A program made the translations under genes and the position numbers. 64,000 nucleotides of DNA from Flavobacteriales bacterium UBA7612 (GTDB lineage Bacteria > Bacteroidota > Bacteroidia > Flavobacteriales > Weeksellaceae), in assembly GCA_002484335.1 (NCBI GenBank), contig DLJQ01000022.1:101988-165987 (forward strand), written 5' to 3'. Below, one piece after another: positions 1 to 9,110 of the stretch; positions within the stretch are counted from its first letter, which is position 1, and each line of letters starts with the position of its first letter. The notes under the pieces are model-generated. The model saw only the letters and a program-made list of their open reading frames with translations. It ran no database searches and was not told where the DNA came from.

Positions 1-246
1 CATTAAAAACTTGTTTGAAAACAAGCATTATTAAACATAGAAAACTATGCTTTATAATTTACCAAAGATAATCTTTCTTTCGTTTATCTAATGTATAATT
101 TAACTTAATCAATTAAAAAATAATTAAACAGAAAAACATCTATTTTAACCTTGATAATTTAGCTAAACAAGAAATAAGAAATAGTCAATTAAAAATATAA
201 AAAACAATGTTATTTTTAAAAATGTTTGATTATTTTTAAAAATAAT

Positions 247-2532
247 ATGAAAGATAATTTTATCAATAAATTACCCATAAGAATTGTTTACTCTTTAGAA
301 TCTCTAATCAAAGAATTAGAAGATTCTGAGTATAATTATGGAGAATTCAAAGCTTTTTTAGATTATTTAAAAGAGGTTAAACCAGAACTTATAGATGGTG
401 TTGAAGACTTTGGAAATTTTGAAAATTCACTAAAAGATGTAGAACTTATTATAGATAAAATCATACCAAAACCTTTAATGAAATATAACTTAAAGGCAAT
501 TACTGTTCCTTTTTCTGATAAATTTATTTTTACCACAAATCGTTTAAAAGATTTATTAGAAAACAATAAAACAAATCTAAAATTTGATTATAAAAATATT
601 GATTATACAACGAGATATAAATTCTGTTGCTATTTTATTCTATCAAAATATTATAAAGTTAATTTAGATTTTAATCTTTCAAATCAATTAGAAATAGAGA
701 ATAATCATGGTTATAAAACATTTTTAGGTGCTGATATAAATAGTGATTATTTTAGAATTTTTCCTTCAGATAAAAAATTTGAATTAACCGAAAATGAAAT
801 TGATGAATTATTGAACAATTATGAAAACACAGCTTTATGGTTCGAAAAAATGCCTATTGGATCATGGATTGCAAAAGGTTTTAATATTGTCTCATTTTTC
901 GATAATACAACTGAAATAGCATTGTCTAATCTAAAATCTAAATTAATTACCTATGGAGAACCTTTTGATGAAGTAAAAAATGACATTATTTCTTCTTTGA
1001 GATCCGTTTTCCGAAATGGAGACCTAAATGTTGGATTATCTGCTTATTTTGAAAATAAAAGTATTCTAGAAAATAAAACTTTATTTGATAGTATTTTAGA
1101 TCAAAGAAAATTTTTAAAACTTAAAAACTCTGTTTGCTTTAATAATATTAATAAAGATACTTCATCAGAACCTAATTTCTATGTAATATCTGATTTAGAT
1201 AAATTTTTGGAGCAATATCCAAATGATGAAATACTTACTTTTTTTAAAGACAATGGTATAAAAAGCACAATACTTTGTCCTTTAAAGAAAGGAGATAATT
1301 TTTTAGGGATTTTAGAATTAACATCAAAAGAAACTCAAGTATTTAATCGTGTAAATGCTAATATTCTAAAAGAAATAATCCCTCTTTTCGAAGAATCTTT
1401 AAATAGATACAATATAGAATTTGAAAATCAAATCAATGCTTACATTCAAACTGAATACACTTCTTTACATCCTAGTGTTAACTGGAAGTTTAGAGAAAAA
1501 GCTATTAAGCATTTGACAGATTTTTCTCAATCTAAACAAAAACCCCAAGTTTCTTTTCAAAATCTTTATCCGATGTATGGAGAAATTGATGTTAGAAATT
1601 CTTCTATTATCCGAAATCAAGCTGTAAAAATTGATTATCAAAATCAAATCAATTATCTCATCAAAATATGTAAAGAACTACATATAAGAAGTAATGATGA
1701 TAAATTTTTAGAAAATATAAATGTTTTAAATCATTTTCTTTCTGAAATAGATAACGTTGATAAAATTTATTTTGAAAGTGAAATTTTTGATTACATCACT
1801 AAAAATATACATACAGAAATACCAAAACATGTTCTACCTGAAGAAAAATCTATTATTATAAAGTATTTAAAAAAACTTGATAAAATAACTGGACTTTTCT
1901 ATAAAGAACGTAAAAAGTTTGACAAATCCATCCAAACAATTAATACTTTACTATCCAATAAGTTAGATTTTTATCAATCAAATGCTCAAAAAATTTTTCC
2001 TCATTATTATGAACGCTTTAAAACTGATGGTATTGACTATAACTTGTATGTAGGAAAAAGTATATCTCCGCTTTTAAAATTTAATTACAAAAAAATCAAA
2101 AAAATTAGATTTTGGCAATTAGAAACTATGATTAATTTAGAACAGTTGTATAAAACAATTCAACATAATATTCCTTTAAAAATGGACGTTTGTTCATTGA
2201 TTTTTACAACTAATACAACTTTAGATATAACTTTTAAACTTGATGAAAAACGTTTTGATGTTAATGGTTACAATAACGCTAAATACGAAATTATAAAAAA
2301 GAGAATTAGTAAAGCTACAGTAAAAGGTACACATGAAAGGATAAGTCAACCAGGAAAAATTTGTATTGTATATACTGATGATTCTTTAAAAGATGAGTAC
2401 ATTGAATACATTCAAAAATTGATTTCTGAAGAACGATTGAATAATGATATAGAATATTTAGAAATTGATGATTTACAAGGAATAAGTGGTTTATTAGCAT
2501 TAAGAGTATCTGTAAATTATACGTTAAAATAA
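247..2532 (+). CDS. GAF domain-containing protein
   Basis: Predicted cytosolic protein of about 761 residues with no signal peptide or membrane segment. A GAF-like stretch lies around residues 330-395, with a typical ending of the type CPLKKGDNFLGILELTS followed by a helix. This fold usually binds small ligands or acts as a sensory or dimerisation module. The rest is helical and unassigned. No kinase, cyclase or DNA-binding output domain is visible, so its signalling role is unknown. An in-frame TTG lies at 226, but the ATG at 247 is preferred because the extra seven residues look like translated A/T-rich leader. A perfect palindrome at about 11-26 may be the end of an upstream transcript. 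The gene converges on the phosphoesterase gene and shares a bidirectional terminator with it. Confidence 0.7.
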   Translation: MKDNFINKLPIRIVYSLESLIKELEDSEYNYGEFKAFLDYLKEVKPELIDGVEDFGNFENSLKDVELIIDKIIPKPLMKYNLKAITVPFSDKFIFTTNRLKDLLENNKTNLKFDYKNIDYTTRYKFCCYFILSKYYKVNLDFNLSNQLEIENNHGYKTFLGADINSDYFRIFPSDKKFELTENEIDELLNNYENTALWFEKMPIGSWIAKGFNIVSFFDNTTEIALSNLKSKLITYGEPFDEVKNDIISSLRSVFRNGDLNVGLSAYFENKSILENKTLFDSILDQRKFLKLKNSVCFNNINKDTSSEPNFYVISDLDKFLEQYPNDEILTFFKDNGIKSTILCPLKKGDNFLGILELTSKETQVFNRVNANILKEIIPLFEESLNRYNIEFENQINAYIQTEYTSLHPSVNWKFREKAIKHLTDFSQSKQKPQVSFQNLYPMYGEIDVRNSSIIRNQAVKIDYQNQINYLIKICKELHIRSNDDKFLENINVLNHFLSEIDNVDKIYFESEIFDYITKNIHTEIPKHVLPEEKSIIIKYLKKLDKITGLFYKERKKFDKSIQTINTLLSNKLDFYQSNAQKIFPHYYERFKTDGIDYNLYVGKSISPLLKFNYKKIKKIRFWQLETMINLEQLYKTIQHNIPLKMDVCSLIFTTNTTLDITFKLDEKRFDVNGYNNAKYEIIKKRISKATVKGTHERISQPGKICIVYTDDSLKDEYIEYIQKLISEERLNNDIEYLEIDDLQGISGLLALRVSVNYTLK

Positions 2533-2550
2533 ACTTATTGATAAAAATCA

Positions 2551-2588
2551 AAAAAATAGCCTTCTAATTTCTGAAGGCTATTTTTTTT
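2551..2588. terminator. bidirectional intrinsic terminator
   Basis: An 8-bp perfect stem (TAGCCTTC/GAAGGCTA) is extended by A6/T6 on either side of an 8-nt loop. It lies between two convergent genes, so it can end transcription from both sides. Confidence 0.85.
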
Positions 2589-2590
2589 GA

Positions 2591-5500
2591 TTAAAATCCG
2601 AAATTGAATCCAAATACAATTCTTCCAGGATCATCTCCCTTAAAATAAGATATTGTTGCTGTAACTGTATTTACTCCATTCAACCAAATACCTCCTCCTG
2701 TAGAAGAATGCCATTTTTTAGAATTTTCACCATCTAACCAAACCCTACCATAATCAGCACCAACAAACACACCTAAACGTAAAGGAACAATCGCTTTGAA
2801 ACGAAATGCATCAAAACGCAAATCAGAAGTTTGTAAGAATACTTTATTTGCAGTAAATCTACCTGGTCTATAACCTCTAAAATCTTGGTCACCTCCCAAA
2901 GTTGCCATTTGATAAAACTCAACATTTTCATTTTTACCCCAAATAGCTTTACCTTTTAACATGGAAGCTATTGTTAACCTTCCATTTGCAGAAATTTTAT
3001 GTGTAAAACCAAGATTCATTTCTGTGTAGAAAAAATTTCTATCTACATCTTCTAAATTAGTAACCCATTTTGCATTTGTCAAAAACAACATTCCAGATTT
3101 TGGCATTGATTCATTATCATAATTTTTAAAAACATATTTAGCACCAACTTCTCCAAAATTTTGCCCATCAAAAACTTTTTCATTAATCCCTATTCCTGGT
3201 TGTTTAACTACTCTATCAAAATTTTCTTGAACTGTTTTATGGCTATATTCTCCATAGAAATCTATACGACCGTTATTTTCTGTAATTTTAAAAACTGACG
3301 CTCCTATAGCATAATTTCTCAATCGAACGCGATTATAGTTCATTCCTAACGTTTTTTGATTATTTTTTGTTTCGTTTCCAAATCCAAAAAAGTTAGTACT
3401 ATAAGTTGGTGTTGTATACAATGCGTTAATATCTAAATTCCAATTACCTATAGCTTTTATAAAAGTTCCTTTGTATTTTAATTCTAAAGCTTCTGTAGCA
3501 AAAAAGTAGCTAGCTTGTAGACTATGTTTCTGAGAAAATGGTTCTTTATCAAATCCATTAACAACATAGGTTGGAGAAATCCCTATTTTTAAACCATCAT
3601 CAGGATTAAAACCAAAGTTTGGTAAAGCAGAGTAATAATTATATTTTGGTTGTTTGTATAAATATGTGTTAACTTCATAATCATAATTAGCCCTTTTGTT
3701 ATCTAATATTGAATCTGATTTATAATGTTTTAAAGAATTATCATAAACTTTAATACGATCTGTTTTTTTTATTTCACTCTTATTACTCTCAGAAGCTCCA
3801 ATAACTCTAACTAATATTTCTTTATTACCTTTTCCATCAACTGTAAAATTATCTTTACCTTTTAAACCATATAATCGTATTTCTTTGGTCTCTTTTTTAT
3901 TGTAAGTTTCATCTAAAATTAAATCTTTTTTACCTCCAGAATATATTTTTACATTTGTTTTACCTTCTGGTAATCGAGTAATTAAAAAATCATCTTTTTT
4001 ATCAGTACCTTTTAGAATAATTAATTTTCTAAGAACTTTATGATATTCTTTCGTAAATTTCTCTAATTTAGCTTTTCTTTTAATTAAATTATCAATTACT
4101 GTTTTATCATAATCTCGTTTTACCTCATTAGGAATTAACTGGAATGATTCTCTTATATATTCATCACTTAAGTTATTTTGTATATATTTTGCTTGTTCTA
4201 ACCAAGCGTCAAGATTAGAAGATTCTAACACAGCCAAATCTAGTGAATAAGGTTCTCTATTAAACCATTTTACATTTCTTATATCATCTTTATAATCTTG
4301 CATATGTCTCAATGCAGGAATTCTCATCAATAATTTTAATAATAACCCATCATATTTTGGAAAAACTTGATCTCTATCTCTTGGAATAGGTTGATAAATC
4401 GTTTTATTTCCATCTTTATAAATACCCCATCTCCATTGATCCTCATGCCTATCCCAATCACCTACAAGCATGTCAAACAACCTAGCTCTCATATATGCAT
4501 TCTTATCTACAATCACATTTTTATTTTTATTGATTGCTGCAAGCATATCATCTGTACTTACTATATCTTTAGGATAACCAAAACGTTCATCCTGAAAAAG
4601 AGACATAGGACGTTCTTCTATCATATATAATTCATTCCCAAAAAATTCATTGTATTTACCTAATGCATTTTGTTTTGGAACATAATATAAATCTGGAGTT
4701 GAATGCATTATCTGTAAAGGATTCATTAAATTTGCTGCAACAATAGGATAATAAGGATTATTGGTTGTATAGAAATCCATTAAGAATTTTTCAGAAAAAG
4801 TTCCATTAAATTCATCTGCTACATATTTGTCTTTAAATGCAACTTGTTGTATAAATTGTGTTGCACTTTTTTTAACTGAGCGCATATTATATTCTCTGCC
4901 TTCCTTATCAATTAATCTTAAACTTCGAGTTTGGTGTCCTCCTCCTTTTCTCAAAGCTCTTAAACCTCCATGTAAACTATCTAAATCGACAGTATTTGCA
5001 GAAATTGATTGCCAATAAACAGAGCGATAATGCTTGCCTAAAAAGAATTTATATGTATTAGATTTTTCTGTTTCTTTTATTGGATAAACTGAAGTCTCAA
5101 CTTTATTAGGGATTTGTTCAATATATTTTTTTTCTATATAAACTTTATTCTTCTCAGTAACAGGTTTAGAAAGTAAAAGTTTTACATTATTATCTTTAAA
5201 AGCATAATAATTAATTCTAGAAGCTCCATTATCATATAAATCTAAAACTGCATAACCTTTTCCTCCGTAAGAAAAATCATTTTTACCAACTATTTTAGCT
5301 GATTCACTTTTAGATCCTGATCCACTTATAATCTGTTTTATATTATGATCTTGAACATACTGTAAATTATGATCATGTCCTGAGACAACTATAACATTAT
5401 CCCTATTTTGTATTAATGTTGCAATTCTTGATGAAAGCTCTCTATATTTATAATTACTTAAATCTTGAGGATTAAGTCCACTACTACTTCTTAATAAATT

Positions 5501-6304
5501 AATAAATGATCCAACTATTGGTAAAGGAATTTTAAAAGATTCTCCAAAAGGATAAAATTGTTTTTTTAAATCATATTGTCCTCCATGAGATCCATTTGAA
5601 AATAAAGGGTGATGAATTGCTAATATAGTTGTTCTATTTTGATATTTATTTAATTGAGATTCTAATTCTTCTAAAAAATCTTCTCTAGATTTTATATCAC
5701 AATTTTCATTTATTTTAGGATGTTTATCCCAATCTTGTAAATACCATTCAGAATCAATAGCAATAATTCCTATACTATCATTTACATTTATTTTATCAAT
5801 AGGACAACCATCTTTAGGTAAAAAACTTTTTTTACCACTTAATTGTTTTTTTACAATTTTTTCTTGTTCTTTTAATCCTTTTATTCCATTTCTCCAATCA
5901 TGATTACCTGGAATAAAAAGGGTTTTTCCTTTAAAATCTTTAGCTAAATCAATTTGAAGTTGTAATTTTTCTCTACTTTTTTTAAAATCATCTTTAGTAG
6001 AATCTACAACTATACCATTTTCATAAACATTATCTCCTAAAAAAATTAAATAAGCAGCTGAATCTGCTTTTGAAAGTTGATTTTTTAGAACAGATAAATT
6101 TTGTTTATTTTCTATTAAATCTAAATTTCCTGCATCTCCTACAAGATATAATGATTGTATTTTTTTCCCTTCTATGTTTTCTTGCTTTATATTTTTCCCA
6201 TATTGTGCATGATGTGTTGCACATGAAGAAATAGATAAGGAAAGACCTAAAAAAGTAAGAAACGGATAATTTATTTTTTTATTTAGAGTCGGTAATATTT
6301 TCAT
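2591..6304 (-). CDS. exported metallophosphoesterase with kinase-like middle region and C-terminal beta-barrel
   Basis: Protein of about 1237 residues. It begins with a lipoprotein signal peptide (SLSISSC, lipobox Cys28). Residues about 50-340 are a calcineurin-type phosphoesterase with all metal-binding blocks: GDAGN, GDNVYENG, GNHDWRNG, HHPLF and SGHDHN. Residues about 445-660 contain a glycine-rich RKGGGHQTRSLRL run, an RSVKK lysine, then GDWDRHEDQW and PIPRDRDQVF. These resemble the ATP and metal sites of CotH/FAM20-like atypical kinases; this is my inference. The C-terminal ~350 residues look like an Omp85/D15-type surface-antigen barrel ending in phenylalanine. The protein would sit in the outer membrane with its enzymatic part facing periplasm or surface. 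The ATG at 6304 is chosen because it puts the signal peptide at the N-terminus; an upstream TTG at 6337 would overlap the divergent gene. Confidence 0.8.
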   Translation of the reverse strand: MKILPTLNKKINYPFLTFLGLSLSISSCATHHAQYGKNIKQENIEGKKIQSLYLVGDAGNLDLIENKQNLSVLKNQLSKADSAAYLIFLGDNVYENGIVVDSTKDDFKKSREKLQLQIDLAKDFKGKTLFIPGNHDWRNGIKGLKEQEKIVKKQLSGKKSFLPKDGCPIDKINVNDSIGIIAIDSEWYLQDWDKHPKINENCDIKSREDFLEELESQLNKYQNRTTILAIHHPLFSNGSHGGQYDLKKQFYPFGESFKIPLPIVGSFINLLRSSSGLNPQDLSNYKYRELSSRIATLIQNRDNVIVVSGHDHNLQYVQDHNIKQIISGSGSKSESAKIVGKNDFSYGGKGYAVLDLYDNGASRINYYAFKDNNVKLLLSKPVTEKNKVYIEKKYIEQIPNKVETSVYPIKETEKSNTYKFFLGKHYRSVYWQSISANTVDLDSLHGGLRALRKGGGHQTRSLRLIDKEGREYNMRSVKKSATQFIQQVAFKDKYVADEFNGTFSEKFLMDFYTTNNPYYPIVAANLMNPLQIMHSTPDLYYVPKQNALGKYNEFFGNELYMIEERPMSLFQDERFGYPKDIVSTDDMLAAINKNKNVIVDKNAYMRARLFDMLVGDWDRHEDQWRWGIYKDGNKTIYQPIPRDRDQVFPKYDGLLLKLLMRIPALRHMQDYKDDIRNVKWFNREPYSLDLAVLESSNLDAWLEQAKYIQNNLSDEYIRESFQLIPNEVKRDYDKTVIDNLIKRKAKLEKFTKEYHKVLRKLIILKGTDKKDDFLITRLPEGKTNVKIYSGGKKDLILDETYNKKETKEIRLYGLKGKDNFTVDGKGNKEILVRVIGASESNKSEIKKTDRIKVYDNSLKHYKSDSILDNKRANYDYEVNTYLYKQPKYNYYSALPNFGFNPDDGLKIGISPTYVVNGFDKEPFSQKHSLQASYFFATEALELKYKGTFIKAIGNWNLDINALYTTPTYSTNFFGFGNETKNNQKTLGMNYNRVRLRNYAIGASVFKITENNGRIDFYGEYSHKTVQENFDRVVKQPGIGINEKVFDGQNFGEVGAKYVFKNYDNESMPKSGMLFLTNAKWVTNLEDVDRNFFYTEMNLGFTHKISANGRLTIASMLKGKAIWGKNENVEFYQMATLGGDQDFRGYRPGRFTANKVFLQTSDLRFDAFRFKAIVPLRLGVFVGADYGRVWLDGENSKKWHSSTGGGIWLNGVNTVTATISYFKGDDPGRIVFGFNFGF

Positions 6305-6328
6305 ACATTTAAGCGTTAAATATTTGTA

Positions 6329-7522
6329 ATGAATCAAGCTTTATTAAAAATAGAAAACTATATCTTCAATCTATTCAAAGATAATCTTTCTTTGGATTAT
6401 ACCTATCATAATTTTATGCATACAGCAAAGGTTGTTGAAGCTATAAAAGTTTTAGTATTAAATGAAAATATTTCAGAAGAAAAAGTAGAAAAATTACTAA
6501 TCGCTGGTTGGTTTCATGATACAGGTTATACAAAATCAATAAAAAATCATGAACATGAAAGTATTAAAATTGCAAGTGATTATTTAAAAAATATAAATTT
6601 TTCTGAAGATTATATCAATGATATAAAAAAATTAATATTAGCAACAGAAATTACATATACACCTGAAAATATAGAAGAATGTATTATAAGAGATGCTGAT
6701 AATTACCATCTTGCACAAAAAGATTATTTCAAAATTTCTGAGTTATTACGAGATGAAATTTCAAAAACTTGTGAAAAAAAATTTTCTGACTACGAATGGA
6801 ATTTACAAAATAGAAATTATTTTTTGAATATGCACCATTATTTTACAGATTCTGCTAAAAAACTATGGCTCAAAGGGAAGGAAGATAATTTAGTTACAAT
6901 ACAAAATAATATTAAAGAAATTAATCTTATTGGTGAAATTCCTAATAAATTTGAACTAAAAAAGAAAAAAAGTGATAAAATTCAACAACCAAATCGTGGT
7001 GTTGATACACTTTTTAGAGTTACATTAAGTAATCATACTAGACTAAGTGATATTGCTGATAGTAAAGCAAATATTTTATTATCTGTTAATGCTATTATTA
7101 TCTCAATCGCTTTATCCACATTAGTACCTAAATTAGGAAACCCACAAAATCATCATCTTGTTATTCCTGCAACTGTAATGTTACTTTCTAGTGTTATATC
7201 AATTGTATTTGCAATAATGGCTACAAAACCAAACGTTACTTATAATAAATTTAATGATGATGACATTAAAAATAGAAAAGTCAATTTACTTTTTTTTGGT
7301 AATTTTTATCAAATGGGTTTAGATGCCTATGAAGATGCTATGAAAGAATTAATGGAAGATAAAGATTACTTATACAACTCACTTACAAGAGATTTATATT
7401 ATTTAGGAAAGGTTTTAGAAAGGAAATACCGTATACTAAGTATTACATATACTATATTTATGATTGGAACAATTCTATCTGTATTAACATTTGCTGTTGC
7501 TCTACTTACTAATATCTTTTAA
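6329..7522 (+). CDS. HD-domain / PycTM (Pycsar effector-like) membrane protein
   Basis: A 397-residue two-part protein. Residues about 20-185 are an HD phosphohydrolase domain: H27 and H31, the HD pair H63-D64, HEHES at 74-78, and a downstream RDADN at 121-125. Residues about 222-397 match the PycTM/DUF5706 membrane module of Pycsar effectors: the RGVDTLFRVTLSNHTRLSDI entry segment, then SKAN, two close transmembrane helices (about 249-267 and 277-297), a charged loop, and a third helix at about 371-393. In Pycsar defence, PycTM proteins are membrane effectors that respond to cCMP/cUMP. The HD part could hydrolyse or sense a nucleotide. No pyrimidine cyclase gene lies nearby, so this may be a stand-alone chromosomal version. 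It is divergent from the phosphoesterase gene with only 24 bp between them. Confidence 0.8.
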   Translation: MNQALLKIENYIFNLFKDNLSLDYTYHNFMHTAKVVEAIKVLVLNENISEEKVEKLLIAGWFHDTGYTKSIKNHEHESIKIASDYLKNINFSEDYINDIKKLILATEITYTPENIEECIIRDADNYHLAQKDYFKISELLRDEISKTCEKKFSDYEWNLQNRNYFLNMHHYFTDSAKKLWLKGKEDNLVTIQNNIKEINLIGEIPNKFELKKKKSDKIQQPNRGVDTLFRVTLSNHTRLSDIADSKANILLSVNAIIISIALSTLVPKLGNPQNHHLVIPATVMLLSSVISIVFAIMATKPNVTYNKFNDDDIKNRKVNLLFFGNFYQMGLDAYEDAMKELMEDKDYLYNSLTRDLYYLGKVLERKYRILSITYTIFMIGTILSVLTFAVALLTNIF

Positions 7523-7538
7523 AAAATCTATTTAATAA

Positions 7539-7564
7539 TGTAACGTTTTGTAAATATAAACTAC
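7539..7564 (+). promoter_or_regulatory. candidate ECF-type promoter of the sigma factor gene
   Basis: TGTAACGTTTT at 7539-7549 is followed about 10 bases later by AAACTAC, upstream of the sigma factor start at 7595. GTAAC-type -35 elements are common in ECF-autoregulated promoters. The same 11-mer occurs in the leader of the nickel operon (minus strand, 55979-55989). The promoter role is inferred. Confidence 0.35.
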
Positions 7565-7594
7565 ATATTAAAAGGAAAGTAGATTATAACAAAC

Positions 7595-8095
7595 TTGGAC
7601 AATAAAGCAAACATATTTACTGAATTAGTTGAAAAAAATCAAGGGATAATACATAAGGTTTGTCGTGTTTATACAGATGACAAAGATTCTCATGATGATC
7701 TTTTTCAGGAAATTGTTTTACAATTATGGCGATCTTATGATTCTTTTAAGGGGGATTCAAAGTTTACAACATGGATGTATCGTGTTAGTCTAAATACAGC
7801 AATTACATTAATACGAAAAAAAACGAAATCAAAAGAAATAGATTACGCAGAATCTAATTTCATCAATATAAAATCTGACGATAAAGACGAAAGTCTAGAA
7901 GAAAGAATTACACTTCTATACGCTTCTATACATTTTTTAAATGATATAGAACGTGCACTTGTTCTACTCTATTTAGAAGATTTACCTTATAAAGACATCG
8001 CAGAAACATTAGGTATTTCTGAGGTAAATGCTCGGGTTAAAATGAATAGAGTAAAAATCAAATTAAAAGAAATAATGACTAAAATGGAACAATAA
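7595..8095 (+). CDS. ECF-family RNA polymerase sigma factor
   Basis: A 166-residue sigma-70 family protein of ECF size. Region 2 is visible as DDLFQEIVLQLWRSYDSFKG followed by FTTWMYRVSLNTAI (binds core and the -10 element). Region 4 is a helix-turn-helix, PYKDIAETLGISEVNARVKM (-35 recognition). No in-frame ATG precedes region 2, and a stop lies five codons upstream of the TTG at 7595, so TTG is the likely start; AAAGGAAAG at 7571-7579 is a distant possible ribosome site. Its stop overlaps the next start (TAATG), so the downstream membrane protein is probably cotranslated and may be its anti-sigma factor. The target regulon is unknown. Confidence 0.9.
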   Translation: MDNKANIFTELVEKNQGIIHKVCRVYTDDKDSHDDLFQEIVLQLWRSYDSFKGDSKFTTWMYRVSLNTAITLIRKKTKSKEIDYAESNFINIKSDDKDESLEERITLLYASIHFLNDIERALVLLYLEDLPYKDIAETLGISEVNARVKMNRVKIKLKEIMTKMEQ

Positions 8096-8733
8096 TGGAG
8101 TTAGATGACTTAAAATCAATATGGAGTTCCATAAAAGAAGAAGATAAATTTGATAAAAATCAAATTTTCAATATGTTGAAGAAAAAATCTTCAACAACTA
8201 TTAAATGGTTGTTTATTTTTACTTTTTGTGAATTTATACTTTTCCTTTTTTATAATACTTATGTTATAATTTCTGGAGAAAATTTTTTTAATAATGATGT
8301 AAAAACTCTTGTAAAAAGAACAACAATAAATAATTACGAAATTGCATCTATTTTTAATATCACAATTACAGTTGCTTTTTTGGTTATTGCTTATCGTTAT
8401 TATAGAAATATTAACCTCAATCAATCTGTTGTTAATCTTATAAAAAATATTGTTGCATTCAGAAAATTAGTTAATCTATTTATACTAATAACTATATTAA
8501 GTTTAATCCTATTTTCAGCTCCTTTTTATTATGAATTAGGAGAATCAATATACCTTACAAAACATATTAAAGATGTTAATCCTATTGGTAACTCTAGCCT
8601 TTTTGGATGGATAGCAATAATTGTTTCTATTGTTTTTATTATTTTTATTGGTGGTATTTATTATGCTTTAATTCACTTGCTTTTTCTTAGAAAACTACAA
8701 CAAAACCTAAAAGAATTAAGAGAAATTAAATAA
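8095..8733 (+). CDS. four-helix membrane protein coupled to the sigma factor (possible anti-sigma)
   Basis: A 212-residue protein with a short cytosolic N-terminus (MELDDLKSIWSSIKEEDKFD), a pattern common in Bacteroidota proteins encoded just after ECF sigma factors. Four transmembrane helices follow, around residues 38-58, 83-102, 126-147 and 166-196. No ASD or zinc-binding anti-sigma motif is visible, so the anti-sigma role rests on the overlapping gene pair and the N-terminal pattern. It could instead be a sensor or an unrelated membrane protein. Confidence 0.6.
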   Translation: MELDDLKSIWSSIKEEDKFDKNQIFNMLKKKSSTTIKWLFIFTFCEFILFLFYNTYVIISGENFFNNDVKTLVKRTTINNYEIASIFNITITVAFLVIAYRYYRNINLNQSVVNLIKNIVAFRKLVNLFILITILSLILFSAPFYYELGESIYLTKHIKDVNPIGNSSLFGWIAIIVSIVFIIFIGGIYYALIHLLFLRKLQQNLKELREIK

Positions 8734-8739
8734 AAATTA

Positions 8740-8747
8740 TATTTTTG
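8740..8747 (+). promoter_or_regulatory. candidate -7 promoter box
   Basis: TATTTTTG fits the Bacteroidota TAnnTTTG -7 element and ends 9 bases before the ATG at 8757. No clear TTTG -33 element is seen, so support is weak. Confidence 0.3.
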
Positions 8748-8756
8748 TCATTAGAA

Positions 8757-9065
8757 ATGAAAAAGTACATTCAATATATCATGATTTTGATTTCACTGTT
8801 TATGACAGTGTTTCAGTCTTTGCATATATTGGAGCATTCATCAAATAACGAAGATATAGAATTAGAAGAAGGTTTTTCTAATATTCACGATACTTGTAAT
8901 ATATGTCATTATAACCAGCAGTTTGTTGATAATGATATAACAATTGAAATTGAGGATGAAATACAAACTTTCATTCAAAAAGATAAAATACTTTTCTCTA
9001 AACAGGTTAAACAATCTGTTTTATTAACTCACAAAAGTTTACGAGCACCACCATACATAATTTAA
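8757..9065 (+). CDS. small exported protein at head of metal-receptor operon
   Basis: A protein of about 102 residues beginning MKKYIQYIMILISLF, an N-terminal hydrophobic segment that is either a signal peptide or a membrane anchor. The body is acidic, with His and Cys clusters (ILEHSSN, CNICHYNQQF), and the tail is LRAPPYII. Such short proteins often precede TonB receptors for metals in Bacteroidota. A metal-binding or sensing role is plausible from the His/Cys residues but unproven. The ATG at 8757 is preferred over a TTG at 8745 inside the putative promoter. It is followed by the receptor gene 45 bp later and resembles in plan the protein at 11496. Confidence 0.6.
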   Translation: MKKYIQYIMILISLFMTVFQSLHILEHSSNNEDIELEEGFSNIHDTCNICHYNQQFVDNDITIEIEDEIQTFIQKDKILFSKQVKQSVLLTHKSLRAPPYII

Positions 9066-9110
9066 TCTCAAAAAATAAAGTTTTTTTTACGTTATTAAAT
9101 TATTGTATTC

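Noticed and set aside
226..246. TTG start for the first GAF gene
   Set aside because: Adds seven residues of A/T-rich leader; the ATG at 247 is adequate.
4367..5018. Plus-strand frames of 60-90 codons inside the phosphoesterase gene
   Set aside because: They are antisense shadows of a long, well-supported coding region.
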